A stretch of 64,000 nt of DNA from Chryseobacterium camelliae (GTDB lineage: Bacteria > Bacteroidota > Bacteroidia > Flavobacteriales > Weeksellaceae): NCBI RefSeq assembly GCF_027920545.1, contig NZ_CP115859.1, positions 992,001 through 1,056,000 on the forward strand. Direction: 5' to 3'. Position numbers and translations under genes: made by a program. The notes below the pieces were generated by a model that saw only the letters and a program-made list of their open reading frames with translations, did not search any database and had not been told where the DNA came from. Positions 32,288-40,584 of the stretch are shown piece after piece. Numbering within the stretch: the first letter of the stretch is position 1; every line of letters begins with the position of its first letter.

Positions 32288-34801
32288 TTATTTAAAATCT
32301 TCAATGGCTTTATTGATCGCATCGATCTGTTTATTAATACTTGCTGCATTTTGAGGGTTTTGTTTCAAAAGTTCCATTTTTTTACTTAAACCATCTTTTA
32401 ACATCTGAGTGATCATCATTTTTGCCTGAGGATTATCTCCCATCTGTCCTTTTGCATGGCCCAGCATTTTTGTGATACTTTCGGTTGCTTTCAAATTATC
32501 AGAGCTCATGATCCAGTTGTATCCTTCTTCCGCAGATTTCCCTAATTCAGGGTTCTGGAATTTAACAAAAGGATAAAAAGCCGCAACCTGAGCAATATTT
32601 GACATTTGAGAAGTTACTTTATTTTTCACGATAATCGGCAACAATTTCTCCAATAAATTATCAGGAGCTCCTTTCAAATCAATTTTGTCAGCCAATGAAC
32701 TTGCTTTAGAAGGATCAATTTCAACAATTGCACTTACGGAGCTTGCTTTTACGGCGTTAGAAACTGCATTCACCCCTTTTTCCATAATCGGAAGGTATTT
32801 TTTATCCTTCGTTTTTGCCAAAGCGGAAATTGCAGCTGCCTGAACCAGCGTTTTAGGATCATTGGTTGCTAATTTTTCAACCTCTATACCCATTGCTTTG
32901 AATTGTTCCGGATTGGATAAATCCATCAGCTTTAAAGCTCTCATTCTTACTCTAAAGAAAGGATCTTTAACGGCAGCTGCCAATAATTTTGTTGCTGCAG
33001 GATTTTTTCCTACCTGATCTTTAATTCCGTTCAATGCAGCAAACTTACTTTTGAATTCTTTAGAACCTAGGAACTGCATTAAATTCTGCTCAGGCGTTTT
33101 CGTATCTGTAATATCTGCCAACAACACACCGTCTGCATTGATGTTTACTAAGTCTGCATTTTTAGAAACATCAAAATTGAAGGTATTTTTTGCCTCCGCA
33201 TTTACCCAGACATTATATCTTTTCGGTTTTCCGTTTTCATAAACATCAATTGCCAGAGGAAACTGAAATGGCTGTTCCTGGGTTTGCTCGATAACAACCG
33301 CAATTTGTTTTTTAACAGGTTCGAAAGTATAAGAATATTTGATTTTAGGATTTCCGTTACCAAAATACCATTGATTAAAGAACCAGTTTAAGTCTTTTCC
33401 TGAAACTTTTTCAAAAGACAGTCTTAATTGGTGAGCTTCTCCGTTTTGATATTCATACGTTTTCAGATAGTCATTCAATGCAGCGAAAAACGCATCATCA
33501 CCCAGATAGTTTCTCAGCATGTGAAGAATTCCTCCTCCTTTCTGATACGTTACCAAATCGAAAACATCTTCGCGGGAATCGTAATTAAATCTCACCAAAT
33601 TTTTCTCGAAATTTCCCGGAGTTGAAAGATACATATTGACATCCATCATCTGATGATAATCTGCCTGATCTTTTCCGTACTTATATTCGTTCCAAAGGTA
33701 TTCCGAATAGTTGGCGAAAGATTCGTTTACCGTTAAATTACTCCAGCTTTCCGCTGTTACCAAATCTCCGAACCATTGATGGAATAATTCGTGAGCAATC
33801 GTATCTTCCCAGGTATTTTCATCGATTAACTGCCCCGGTTTTTGTAAAATATCACTTCCATGAAGGGTTGCCGTCGTATTTTCCATCGCACCACTCACAT
33901 AATCTCTTCCTGAAATCTGTGCATATTTCGACCAAGGATAGTCATACCCTAATTTTTTTGAGAAAAACTCGAGCATTTTCGGCGTATTTCCGTAGATCTG
34001 CTTTGCATAAGGTTCGTATTCTTTTTCGATATAATAATCTACCGCAATATTTCTCCATTTGTCTTTCACGATCGCATATTCTCCTACACCCATGAAGAAA
34101 AGGTAAGTAGAATGTCTTTTATCCATCACCCAATGATCCGTTCTCAAACCGTTTGCTTCTTTTTGAGAATCTTTTAAAAGTCCGTTGGAAAGCGTTACAT
34201 ATTTATCAGGGACCGTCATATAGATTTCCTGAGTTGTTTTCTGGTTGGATTTATCAATGGTCGGGAACCATGCGGAAGAAGATTCCGTTTCTCCCTGAGT
34301 CCAGATCTGTGTCGGCATATCCGGATCTTTTCCCTGGGCATTAATAAAATATAATCCTTTTGCATCATTAATTGCAGCACTTCCCTCTTGTTTTACTTCA
34401 TTCGGACGTGCTGTATATTTGATGTAAACCGTGTAATCCTGATTTTTTTGATAGGTTTTATCTAAAGTGATCTTTAAAACATCATCCTTATAATCATATT
34501 TTAAAGGAGATTTTTTACCATTGATATCCAAAGCGACTTCATGAATCAGCATTCCTTTTGCATCCAGCGTTAATTCGTTGGTAGGATAGAAAAAAGGAGC
34601 CGCAGTAAGCCATTCTTCCCCGTTCATTTGTTCCTTCTGATAATCGAAATTTACTTTAAGCTTCGTATGTTTGAGTTCCGTTACTTTTGTGTGAGTGGCT
34701 CTGTACACCTTTTCTCTTCCTGAAGTTTCGGTTTGTGCTGCTACATTTGTGGAAAAGAAAATTCCGCCCAATAAAGCAATCGATAAAATGGCTTTTTTCA
34801 T
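32288..34801 (-). CDS. M1-family metallo-aminopeptidase, exported
   Basis: An 837-residue exported peptidase. The signal peptide ends near NVAAQTET (about residues 19-26) and an N-terminal beta domain follows. The catalytic core contains GAMENTT (substrate amino-group binding) and HELFHQWFGDLVT with a downstream Glu in NESFANYSEYLW, the HEXXH-18-E zinc site. The last third is a helical repeat domain rich in Lys and Leu (about 560-837). M1 enzymes cut N-terminal residues from peptides. The signal sequence suggests a periplasmic or surface role in peptide scavenging. It is monocistronic with its own terminator. Confidence 0.92.
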   Translation of the reverse strand: MKKAILSIALLGGIFFSTNVAAQTETSGREKVYRATHTKVTELKHTKLKVNFDYQKEQMNGEEWLTAAPFFYPTNELTLDAKGMLIHEVALDINGKKSPLKYDYKDDVLKITLDKTYQKNQDYTVYIKYTARPNEVKQEGSAAINDAKGLYFINAQGKDPDMPTQIWTQGETESSSAWFPTIDKSNQKTTQEIYMTVPDKYVTLSNGLLKDSQKEANGLRTDHWVMDKRHSTYLFFMGVGEYAIVKDKWRNIAVDYYIEKEYEPYAKQIYGNTPKMLEFFSKKLGYDYPWSKYAQISGRDYVSGAMENTTATLHGSDILQKPGQLIDENTWEDTIAHELFHQWFGDLVTAESWSNLTVNESFANYSEYLWNEYKYGKDQADYHQMMDVNMYLSTPGNFEKNLVRFNYDSREDVFDLVTYQKGGGILHMLRNYLGDDAFFAALNDYLKTYEYQNGEAHQLRLSFEKVSGKDLNWFFNQWYFGNGNPKIKYSYTFEPVKKQIAVVIEQTQEQPFQFPLAIDVYENGKPKRYNVWVNAEAKNTFNFDVSKNADLVNINADGVLLADITDTKTPEQNLMQFLGSKEFKSKFAALNGIKDQVGKNPAATKLLAAAVKDPFFRVRMRALKLMDLSNPEQFKAMGIEVEKLATNDPKTLVQAAAISALAKTKDKKYLPIMEKGVNAVSNAVKASSVSAIVEIDPSKASSLADKIDLKGAPDNLLEKLLPIIVKNKVTSQMSNIAQVAAFYPFVKFQNPELGKSAEEGYNWIMSSDNLKATESITKMLGHAKGQMGDNPQAKMMITQMLKDGLSKKMELLKQNPQNAASINKQIDAINKAIEDFK

Positions 34802-34949
34802 TATTTTGAATTATATTTTTATTAAAATGTCATTGATTTTATACTTTGTCAAAAACAACACTCAAAATACCAAGCATTGAAAGGAAAGCATTTTTTTGAC
34901 ATCCTGTAATGTTTGATCAATAGGTTGAAAAATTTCAAAAGATGTTACA

Positions 34950-34977
34950 AAAAAAGTGAAGTTTTACCCTTCACTTT
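34950..34977 (-). terminator. Terminator for thyA
   Basis: An 8-bp stem AAAGTGAA/TTCACTTT at 34953-34977, followed by T-run sequence on the minus strand. Confidence 0.72.
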
Positions 34978-35012
34978 ATGCTTTATATTTAATTTTTATT
35001 GAATCGAAATCT

Positions 35013-35807
35013 TTAAATCGCAACAGGTGCTTTAATTCCCGGATGCGAATCGTAATTTTCCAGGGTAAAATCTTCAAAATCGAAGCCGAAAATATCTTTA
35101 ATTTCAGGATTTAGCTTCATTGTCGGCAATGACCTTGTTTCTCTTGAAAGCTGCTTTTTCACCTGCTCAAAATGATTATTGTAAATATGAACATCGCCAA
35201 AACTGTGAACATAATCTCCAACTTCCAACTCGCAAACCTGCGCAACCATCATCAATAACAAAGCATAGCTCGCAATATTAAAAGGTACTCCCAGGAAAAC
35301 ATCTGCACTTCTCTGGTACAGCTGTAGCGAAAGCTTCCCGTCTGCTACATAGAACTGAAACAAAGCGTGACAAGGCGCCAAAGCCATATTCGGAATTTCC
35401 GCGACATTCCAGGCAGAAACAATCAGTCTTCTGGAATCCGGATTTTTTTTGATCTGATCGATCACTTCTGTAATCTGGTCGACAATTTTTCCGTCCGCTC
35501 CATTCCAGGATCTCCATTGAGCCCCATAAACAGGTCCTAAGTCCCCGTTTTCATCTGCCCATTCATCCCAGATTGAAACTCCGTTATCTTTTAAATATTT
35601 GATGTTGGTATCGCCTTTTAAGAACCAAAGCAATTCATAAATAATAGATTTCAAATGCACTTTTTTGGTCGTTACCAATGGAAAACCTTTCGACAGATCA
35701 TATCTTAGCTGATATCCGAAAACACTTCTCGTTCCCGTTCCTGTTCTGTCCGTTTTGTCTGTTCCGTTATCTAAAATATGTTGTAAAAGGTCTAAATAAT
35801 TTTGCAT
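35013..35807 (-). CDS. thyA: Thymidylate synthase
   Basis: A 264-residue ThyA. It has [11 protein letters not shown] near residue 21, the catalytic cysteine in [13 protein letters not shown] near residue 146, the [18 protein letters not shown] segment and the DVHIYNNH folate/dUMP site, and it ends PVAI as in other bacterial ThyA. It makes dTMP from dUMP with methylene-tetrahydrofolate. Dihydrofolate reductase, often its neighbour, is not next to it here. A perfect -7 element lies 22 bases upstream. Confidence 0.97.
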   Translation of the reverse strand: MQNYLDLLQHILDNGTDKTDRTGTGTRSVFGYQLRYDLSKGFPLVTTKKVHLKSIIYELLWFLKGDTNIKYLKDNGVSIWDEWADENGDLGPVYGAQWRSWNGADGKIVDQITEVIDQIKKNPDSRRLIVSAWNVAEIPNMALAPCHALFQFYVADGKLSLQLYQRSADVFLGVPFNIASYALLLMMVAQVCELEVGDYVHSFGDVHIYNNHFEQVKKQLSRETRSLPTMKLNPEIKDIFGFDFEDFTLENYDSHPGIKAPVAI

Positions 35808-35829
35808 TTCGAAAGCGATTTATAGGGTT

Positions 35830-35837
35830 CAAATTTA
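35830..35837 (-). promoter_or_regulatory. -7 promoter element for thyA
   Basis: TAAATTTG on the minus strand, 22 bases before the thyA ATG. Confidence 0.58.
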
Positions 35838-35898
35838 GAAAAAACTTAGTGATTTTTTATTATCATAGATCATAAATTAAACAGATTCAGTTTTGGTT

Positions 35899-36339
35899 TT
35901 ACCAAATTTCTTCAATCGTTTGCTGGATATTATTTATGCTAAAATGATCTTCTTTCTTCTTTCCTGACATTGCTTTTACTAATGGAGATTCTGCAGAAAC
36001 CGTCATGATTTTCTGATGATCGACCATGATTTCCCCCATTGAAACTGAGACATAAAACAATCCTTTATCTGTCTTTACCAATGCTCCGTTCTGGACTTTT
36101 GAGGAAGGTTCTGAAGTGATTTTCTGAAGTATATTCTGCTGACCCAACGTTTCATTAAGCTGCCTTTGAAGGTTATTGATTTCCTGCTGAAGCATTTCTC
36201 TTCCGGTTTCATATTTATCTCCCATTGAGCTTTTGGTATCATTATTTGAAGCTCTTGTTTCAGCGATGAGATTTTCAAAATTGTGGATTTTCTCTGCAAT
36301 TTTTATTTGTAAAGTATTTAATATCTGCTGTTTATTCAT
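35899..36339 (-). CDS. GreA/GreB-like protein
   Basis: A 146-residue protein. The N-terminal half is helical with a SSMGDKYETGREMLQQEINNLQRQL coiled-coil. The C-terminal half contains IMTVSAESPLVKAMSGKKKEDHFSI, which follows the FKBP-like C-terminal domain of Gre factors (I-S-x-x-SPLGxALxGKxxGD). Similar flavobacterial proteins are often labelled 3-oxoacyl-ACP synthase; nothing here supports that. A role on RNA polymerase, or binding in its secondary channel, is inferred from the fold. The acidic tip residues essential for GreA cleavage are not clearly identifiable. Confidence 0.68.
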   Translation of the reverse strand: MNKQQILNTLQIKIAEKIHNFENLIAETRASNNDTKSSMGDKYETGREMLQQEINNLQRQLNETLGQQNILQKITSEPSSKVQNGALVKTDKGLFYVSVSMGEIMVDHQKIMTVSAESPLVKAMSGKKKEDHFSINNIQQTIEEIW

Positions 36340-36446
36340 TTTTTCTTTTAAAAATATTATTCATTTACATCTTAATGAATAATAGTGGATTCTCAAATTT
36401 CTCTTATTAATTTCCCGAACCTTTTAATCTTTTTGTATTGGTAAAA

Positions 36447-37718
36447 TTATTTCTCAAAGACCACATAATCCGACACCTGGAAATTAAAACTTTTTCCCTG
36501 ATCGAAATCTCGCTTAGAACCCTCAAAAATATTGGTGAAAGTTCCGGATAAATGATCATCTTCAATGCTGAAATCAGCCGGTTCTTTGGACATATTTAAC
36601 ACCACCAAAACCTCATCTTCCCCATTTTTTCTGAGGTAAGCTATGATTTTATCATTGGCTGTCGTGTTCAGAAGATGGGTTGTAGCAGCGCTATCTCCTC
36701 CTCTTAGAGCAGGATTGGAAGATTTCAGATTCAATAGTGTTTTATAAAAACCGGCATTCTGATAGTTGTTCGTCCATTGAATAGGATCTTTTTCAAAAAA
36801 CTCCAGTCTTTTGTTATTGGGTAGCTCCTGTCCTGAATACAACAAAGGAACTCCATTCCAGGTCACTGAAAAAACAGCCATTGATTTGGTGATTGCCCCA
36901 TATTTTTCATATTCTGTACCATTCCATGAGTTTTCATCGTGATTGGTCGTAAACCACGCTCTCATAGAACCGTCTCCGATATCAGTATATCTTGCCAGTA
37001 AATCTTTAAGGATCTGCAAAGGTTGATTTTGGTTATAATAGTCATTCGACGCATGCATCCACTTCCAGGAATAGCTTGCATCAAATACTTTTCCATATTC
37101 AGGGCTTTCCAGCTCATCATATTCTCCTAGCCAGAAAAGAGGTTTTATGGTTTCCACTTCAGGTCTTGCCTGCTCCCAGAAATCTACTTGAACCCAAGAT
37201 GCCAAATCGCATCTGAAGCCGTCTATCTGGGTTTCTCTTACCCAGAATTTCATGGCATCAATCATGGCCTTTCTCATTTCGCGGTTGCTGTAATCCAGCT
37301 CAATAATATCATCCATTCCTGAAGCAATATGGAAGTTTCCATCAGGATCTTTTAAATAAAATTCAGGATTCGTTTTCGTCCAGACGTGATCCCAACCCGT
37401 ATGGTTTGCCACCCAATCTATGATGACTTTGAATCCAAGTCTGTGCGCAGCATTGACCATGTGTTTAAAATCTGCCAATGTTCCGAATTCCGGATTGATA
37501 GAAACATAGTCTGAAGCGGCATAAGGACTTCCCATACTTCCTTTTTTGTTTTGCTGTGCAATCGGCGTAACAGGCATAAACCAAAGCGTTTTCACACCCA
37601 TTGTCTTCAGCCTGGGCATTTCCTTTTCAAAGGCTCTGAAAGTTCCCTCTTCTGTATATTGTCTTACGTTTACTTCGTAGATATTAGTCGTATGCTTCCA
37701 TTCTTTAGGAAAATCCAT
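36447..37718 (-). CDS. Alpha-amylase family glycoside hydrolase (GH13)
   Basis: A 423-residue TIM-barrel hydrolase without a signal peptide, so cytoplasmic. The GH13 conserved regions are present: DWVANHTG (I), GFRCDLASW with the nucleophile Asp (II), WLGEYD with the acid/base Glu (III), and TTNHDENSW with the stabilising Asp (IV). Only the small C-terminal beta domain follows (after about 345). Substrate is an alpha-1,4-glucan or maltooligosaccharide; the exact specificity is unknown. It is encoded alone, with no maltose transporter nearby. Confidence 0.92.
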   Translation of the reverse strand: MDFPKEWKHTTNIYEVNVRQYTEEGTFRAFEKEMPRLKTMGVKTLWFMPVTPIAQQNKKGSMGSPYAASDYVSINPEFGTLADFKHMVNAAHRLGFKVIIDWVANHTGWDHVWTKTNPEFYLKDPDGNFHIASGMDDIIELDYSNREMRKAMIDAMKFWVRETQIDGFRCDLASWVQVDFWEQARPEVETIKPLFWLGEYDELESPEYGKVFDASYSWKWMHASNDYYNQNQPLQILKDLLARYTDIGDGSMRAWFTTNHDENSWNGTEYEKYGAITKSMAVFSVTWNGVPLLYSGQELPNNKRLEFFEKDPIQWTNNYQNAGFYKTLLNLKSSNPALRGGDSAATTHLLNTTANDKIIAYLRKNGEDEVLVVLNMSKEPADFSIEDDHLSGTFTNIFEGSKRDFDQGKSFNFQVSDYVVFEK

Positions 37719-37865
37719 AGTGCTTTATTTATATGTTGAGCTCATGAAATCGGTACAATCCTTTTTCATGTATCTATCTTCAAAAATAATGAATTGGGCT
37801 ATAATAGAAATGAATTCTAAATGATAAATTTTGTTCTAATAATAATTTTTCATTCTGTTATTTCA

Positions 37866-37904
37866 CAAAAAAGCCCCGAATTTTCATTCAGGGGCTATAT
37901 TTTT
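37866..37904. terminator. Terminator after the pRiA4b-like gene
   Basis: A stem AGCCCC/GGGGCT at 37872-37896 extended by GAAT/ATTC with one bulge, with A-run and T-run flanks. It mainly serves the minus-strand gene ending at 37918. Confidence 0.78.
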
Positions 37905-37917
37905 TTAGATGTTTTGA

Positions 37918-38511
37918 TTATCTTTCATCATCATTGTCGTCCTCATCATCAAAGGCATCATCATTGTAATCTTCTTCCTCATCATCAAAGTTATCATCAT
38001 CTTCATCCTCAAAGTTGTTGTTTCCTCCGAAATCATCATCAAAGTTAAAATCATCATCCATTAAAGGCAATGCCGACTTTTTCTTTGATCCTGAAGCACC
38101 ATTTTTGCTAGGCGCTTTTAAAGGAACATTTCCAAATCTGTAAACCGTAATAGGATAATTAACTCCTTTAGTTTCGTCAATAATTTCTACAAGCTCACAG
38201 AAAAACTCCCAAAGGTCTAAAAGCCCATACTGAAACTGAGCTTTGTCTCCGCTGTTTTCAAATGCCTCATCAATGTATACATCTGACATAATTTCGCCAT
38301 CGCCATCATCACTCATATCTTCTAACGGAACACTTTTTACTATTGTACCATCTTCTTCCAGTAAATTAAAAGTAGAAAGCTCCTCACCTTGCAGGCTGAA
38401 TGCACTTTTAATTCCTAAATGTAAGTTCCATAGCGTCTGTTTTCCTTTAACTTCGATATCACGGAAAATATCTTCTTTCGCATCTAATATTACGCGGATT
38501 TTGTAAACCAT
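37918..38511 (-). CDS. pRiA4b ORF-3-like protein with a long acidic tail
   Basis: A 197-residue protein starting MVYKIRVILDAKEDIFRDIEV. The first 140 residues match the plasmid pRiA4b ORF-3-like/TnpR-like fold (PF07929), with LWNLHLGIKSAF, the GLLDLWEFFCELVEI helix and NYPITVYRFGNVP. The last 45 residues are almost only Asp, Glu and Asn, with some Phe and Tyr. A transposition role, despite the family name, is not indicated. The start is fixed at this Met because the upstream extension contains the TATATTTG promoter element. Confidence 0.78.
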   Translation of the reverse strand: MVYKIRVILDAKEDIFRDIEVKGKQTLWNLHLGIKSAFSLQGEELSTFNLLEEDGTIVKSVPLEDMSDDGDGEIMSDVYIDEAFENSGDKAQFQYGLLDLWEFFCELVEIIDETKGVNYPITVYRFGNVPLKAPSKNGASGSKKKSALPLMDDDFNFDDDFGGNNNFEDEDDDNFDDEEEDYNDDAFDDEDDNDDER

Positions 38512-38572
38512 ATCAGTTTTTAAATTACTTTTTGCCTTTTTTATTATGATAAATCTCTGCTGCAAATATATA

Positions 38573-38580
38573 ATAAATGA
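38573..38580 (-). promoter_or_regulatory. -7 promoter element for the pRiA4b-like gene
   Basis: TATATTTG on the minus strand, about 62 bases upstream of the ATG. Confidence 0.5.
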
Positions 38581-38643
38581 CATGTGACAAAAAAATATTT
38601 CAGAATTTTTTAAAATATTTTTTTTTCTTACATTTTGCCGAAA

Positions 38644-39675
38644 CTATTTACTTTTTTCGAGCATAAAACTGAACTTCGTTCCTTCAAGATATACGCTTTC
38701 CACCGTGATGTTTTCGTTGTGCGCTTCAAGAATATGCTTCACGATTGCCAAGCCGAGACCGGAACCTCCTTCTCTTCTGCTTCTGCTTGTTTCTACACGA
38801 TAAAATCTCTCAAAAATCCTTGGCAAAAGCTCAGATTTGATCCCCATTCCGTTATCAATGACTTCAATAAGAACTTTATTTTTTAAGATACTCGTTTTTA
38901 CAACCACTCTTGCTTCCTGTCTATTCGCATAATGAATGGCATTGGATATCAAATTAATAAAAACCTGTGAAATTTTCTGCTTGTCGGCATCAACAAAAAT
39001 CTGCGGATGTAATGTCTGAATCTGTAATGTGGTATTGCGCTTTTCCGCTTCAAGATCGAGCAGGTCAAAAATTTCTTTAATAAGCAGATTCACATCGAAT
39101 CTGGAAACCGTAAGGTTGATTTCTCCTGCTTCAAGCCTATTGATCATATCCAGATCCGTAACAATGGCAATCAGCCTTTCTACCGATTTATCAATTCTCT
39201 CCAGGTATTTATCCCGAATCATAAGATTATCTACCCCACCCTCTCTTAAGGTTTCTACATATCCCTGAATGGAAAACAAAGGGGTTTTAAGCTCATGGGA
39301 AACATTTCCGATATATTCTTTACGATAGCTTTCCATTTCTTTCATCATATCGATCTCCGTTACTTTCTGCTGATTAAGATCTGAAAAACGCTCTCCTAAT
39401 TCTTTTATGGTAATATTCTCATCATTGTCCTGAACAATTTCCTGAGGTAAAAGCTGAGAAAGCCCTCGAACCTGCTTTTTCCCGTAATAATTAAAAAGCA
39501 GCTCCAGGACGAGATAATTAATAATGAAGATAAGAATCAGACAGATAAAGAGTCCTATTTTGAAGAATGCGGTCTGATAATAAAGATCTTTCAGCCAATC
39601 AAAAATGATGACCAAAAGAAACATCACCACTGTAAGCAAACCAGAGGTGGCGAGAGTAAGTCTGTAAAATTTCAA
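38644..39675 (-). CDS. Sensor histidine kinase (PhoR-like)
   Basis: A 343-residue kinase with two membrane helices (about 8-26 and 38-60) and almost no periplasmic loop. A dimerisation helix with H127 in NVSHELKTPLFS is followed by a complete ATPase domain with NLISNAIHYA (N box), DNGMGI (G1), FERFYRVE (F) and GSGLGLAIVKHI (G2). The lack of a sensing domain is typical of PhoR relatives that read the state of a transporter or membrane. The response regulator gene lies 43 bases upstream in the same direction. Confidence 0.9.
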   Translation of the reverse strand: MKFYRLTLATSGLLTVVMFLLVIIFDWLKDLYYQTAFFKIGLFICLILIFIINYLVLELLFNYYGKKQVRGLSQLLPQEIVQDNDENITIKELGERFSDLNQQKVTEIDMMKEMESYRKEYIGNVSHELKTPLFSIQGYVETLREGGVDNLMIRDKYLERIDKSVERLIAIVTDLDMINRLEAGEINLTVSRFDVNLLIKEIFDLLDLEAEKRNTTLQIQTLHPQIFVDADKQKISQVFINLISNAIHYANRQEARVVVKTSILKNKVLIEVIDNGMGIKSELLPRIFERFYRVETSRSRREGGSGLGLAIVKHILEAHNENITVESVYLEGTKFSFMLEKSK

Positions 39676-39718
39676 TTTTACAAATGTTTAATAATTAGTA
39701 TATCTAAAGGTTTTTGGA

Positions 39719-40396
39719 TTAAACAATAAGTTTATATCCTATTCCTTTTAAAGTCTGAATGGTATTAATCCCTAATTTTTCTCTTAATCTACGAATGTGA
39801 ACATCGATGGTTCTCTCTCCTACAATCACATCATTTCCCCAAACTTTTTCAAGAATTTCTTCTCTTTTGAATACTTTTTCTGTATTGGAAGCTAAAAGAT
39901 ACAGGAGATCAAACTCTTTTTTAGGTAATAAAAACTGCTGTCCTGCTTTTGAAACTCTAAAATTGTCTTTATCGATTACCAAATCTCCGATTTCAATCAG
40001 CTTAGAATTATCAGTAACCTGAGAAGTCAGTTGTAATAAAGCATTTACTTTAGAGGTAAGGATTTTCGGTTTGATCAGTTTTACGATATAATCGTTCGCT
40101 CCCGCCTGAAAGCCAGCCAATTGTGAAAATTCTTCACTTCTTGCAGAAAGGAAAACAATTAATGTCTTTTGAAGCTCTTTTACTTTGCGAAGTTCCTGGC
40201 AAGTTTCGATACCGTCTTTCTCGGGCATCATTACATCTAATAGAATAAGATCCGGGATAATTTCTTTGGCTTTTTCAATTCCTTCATTACCATTGGTAGC
40301 GGTATAAATATCGTAGCCTTCTTTTTCTAAGTTGTAAGACAGAATCTCTAAAATATCCAGTTCATCGTCTATTAAGAGGATTTTCTTTTGGTTCAT
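39719..40396 (-). CDS. OmpR/PhoB-family response regulator
   Basis: A 225-residue regulator. The receiver domain has an acidic pocket (D10-D11) and the phospho-acceptor D54 in ILLDVMMPEKDG. The conserved switch residues follow: S85 in FLSARSE and K106, the latter followed by Leu rather than the usual Pro. The C-terminal winged helix (about 128-225) contains KKEFDLLYLLASNTEKVF and the recognition-helix region TIDVHIRRLREKL. It probably controls the divergent TonB-dependent receptor operon. A -7 element TAACTTTG lies 17 bases before its ATG. Confidence 0.9.
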   Translation of the reverse strand: MNQKKILLIDDELDILEILSYNLEKEGYDIYTATNGNEGIEKAKEIIPDLILLDVMMPEKDGIETCQELRKVKELQKTLIVFLSARSEEFSQLAGFQAGANDYIVKLIKPKILTSKVNALLQLTSQVTDNSKLIEIGDLVIDKDNFRVSKAGQQFLLPKKEFDLLYLLASNTEKVFKREEILEKVWGNDVIVGERTIDVHIRRLREKLGINTIQTLKGIGYKLIV

Positions 40397-40413
40397 TTCT
40401 AATTTTTACGAGT

Positions 40414-40421
40414 CAAAGTTA
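40414..40421 (-). promoter_or_regulatory. -7 promoter element for the response regulator
   Basis: TAACTTTG on the minus strand, 17 bases upstream of the ATG. The surrounding 150 bases contain several (A/G)TTAA(C/T/G)AA copies (near 40418, 40440, 40469 and 40500) that could be operator half-sites. Confidence 0.45.
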
Positions 40422-40584
40422 ATAATTTTTAAAGCACAGATTAACAAATCCGCTATCGTTCACATAAAGTTAACAATTATATCCTTTTCTTAATATTTAG
40501 TTAAGAAAAATTTAAATTTTACTAAACCATTTACCCCATCAATCTTTTATTCCTTTGCACCGAAAGAATATAGTAAAAAAAGAA

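Noticed and set aside
37918..38511. Remnant of a mobile element suggested by the family name (pRiA4b / TnpR-like)
   Set aside because: No inverted repeats or transposase lie nearby, and the gene has its own promoter and terminator.
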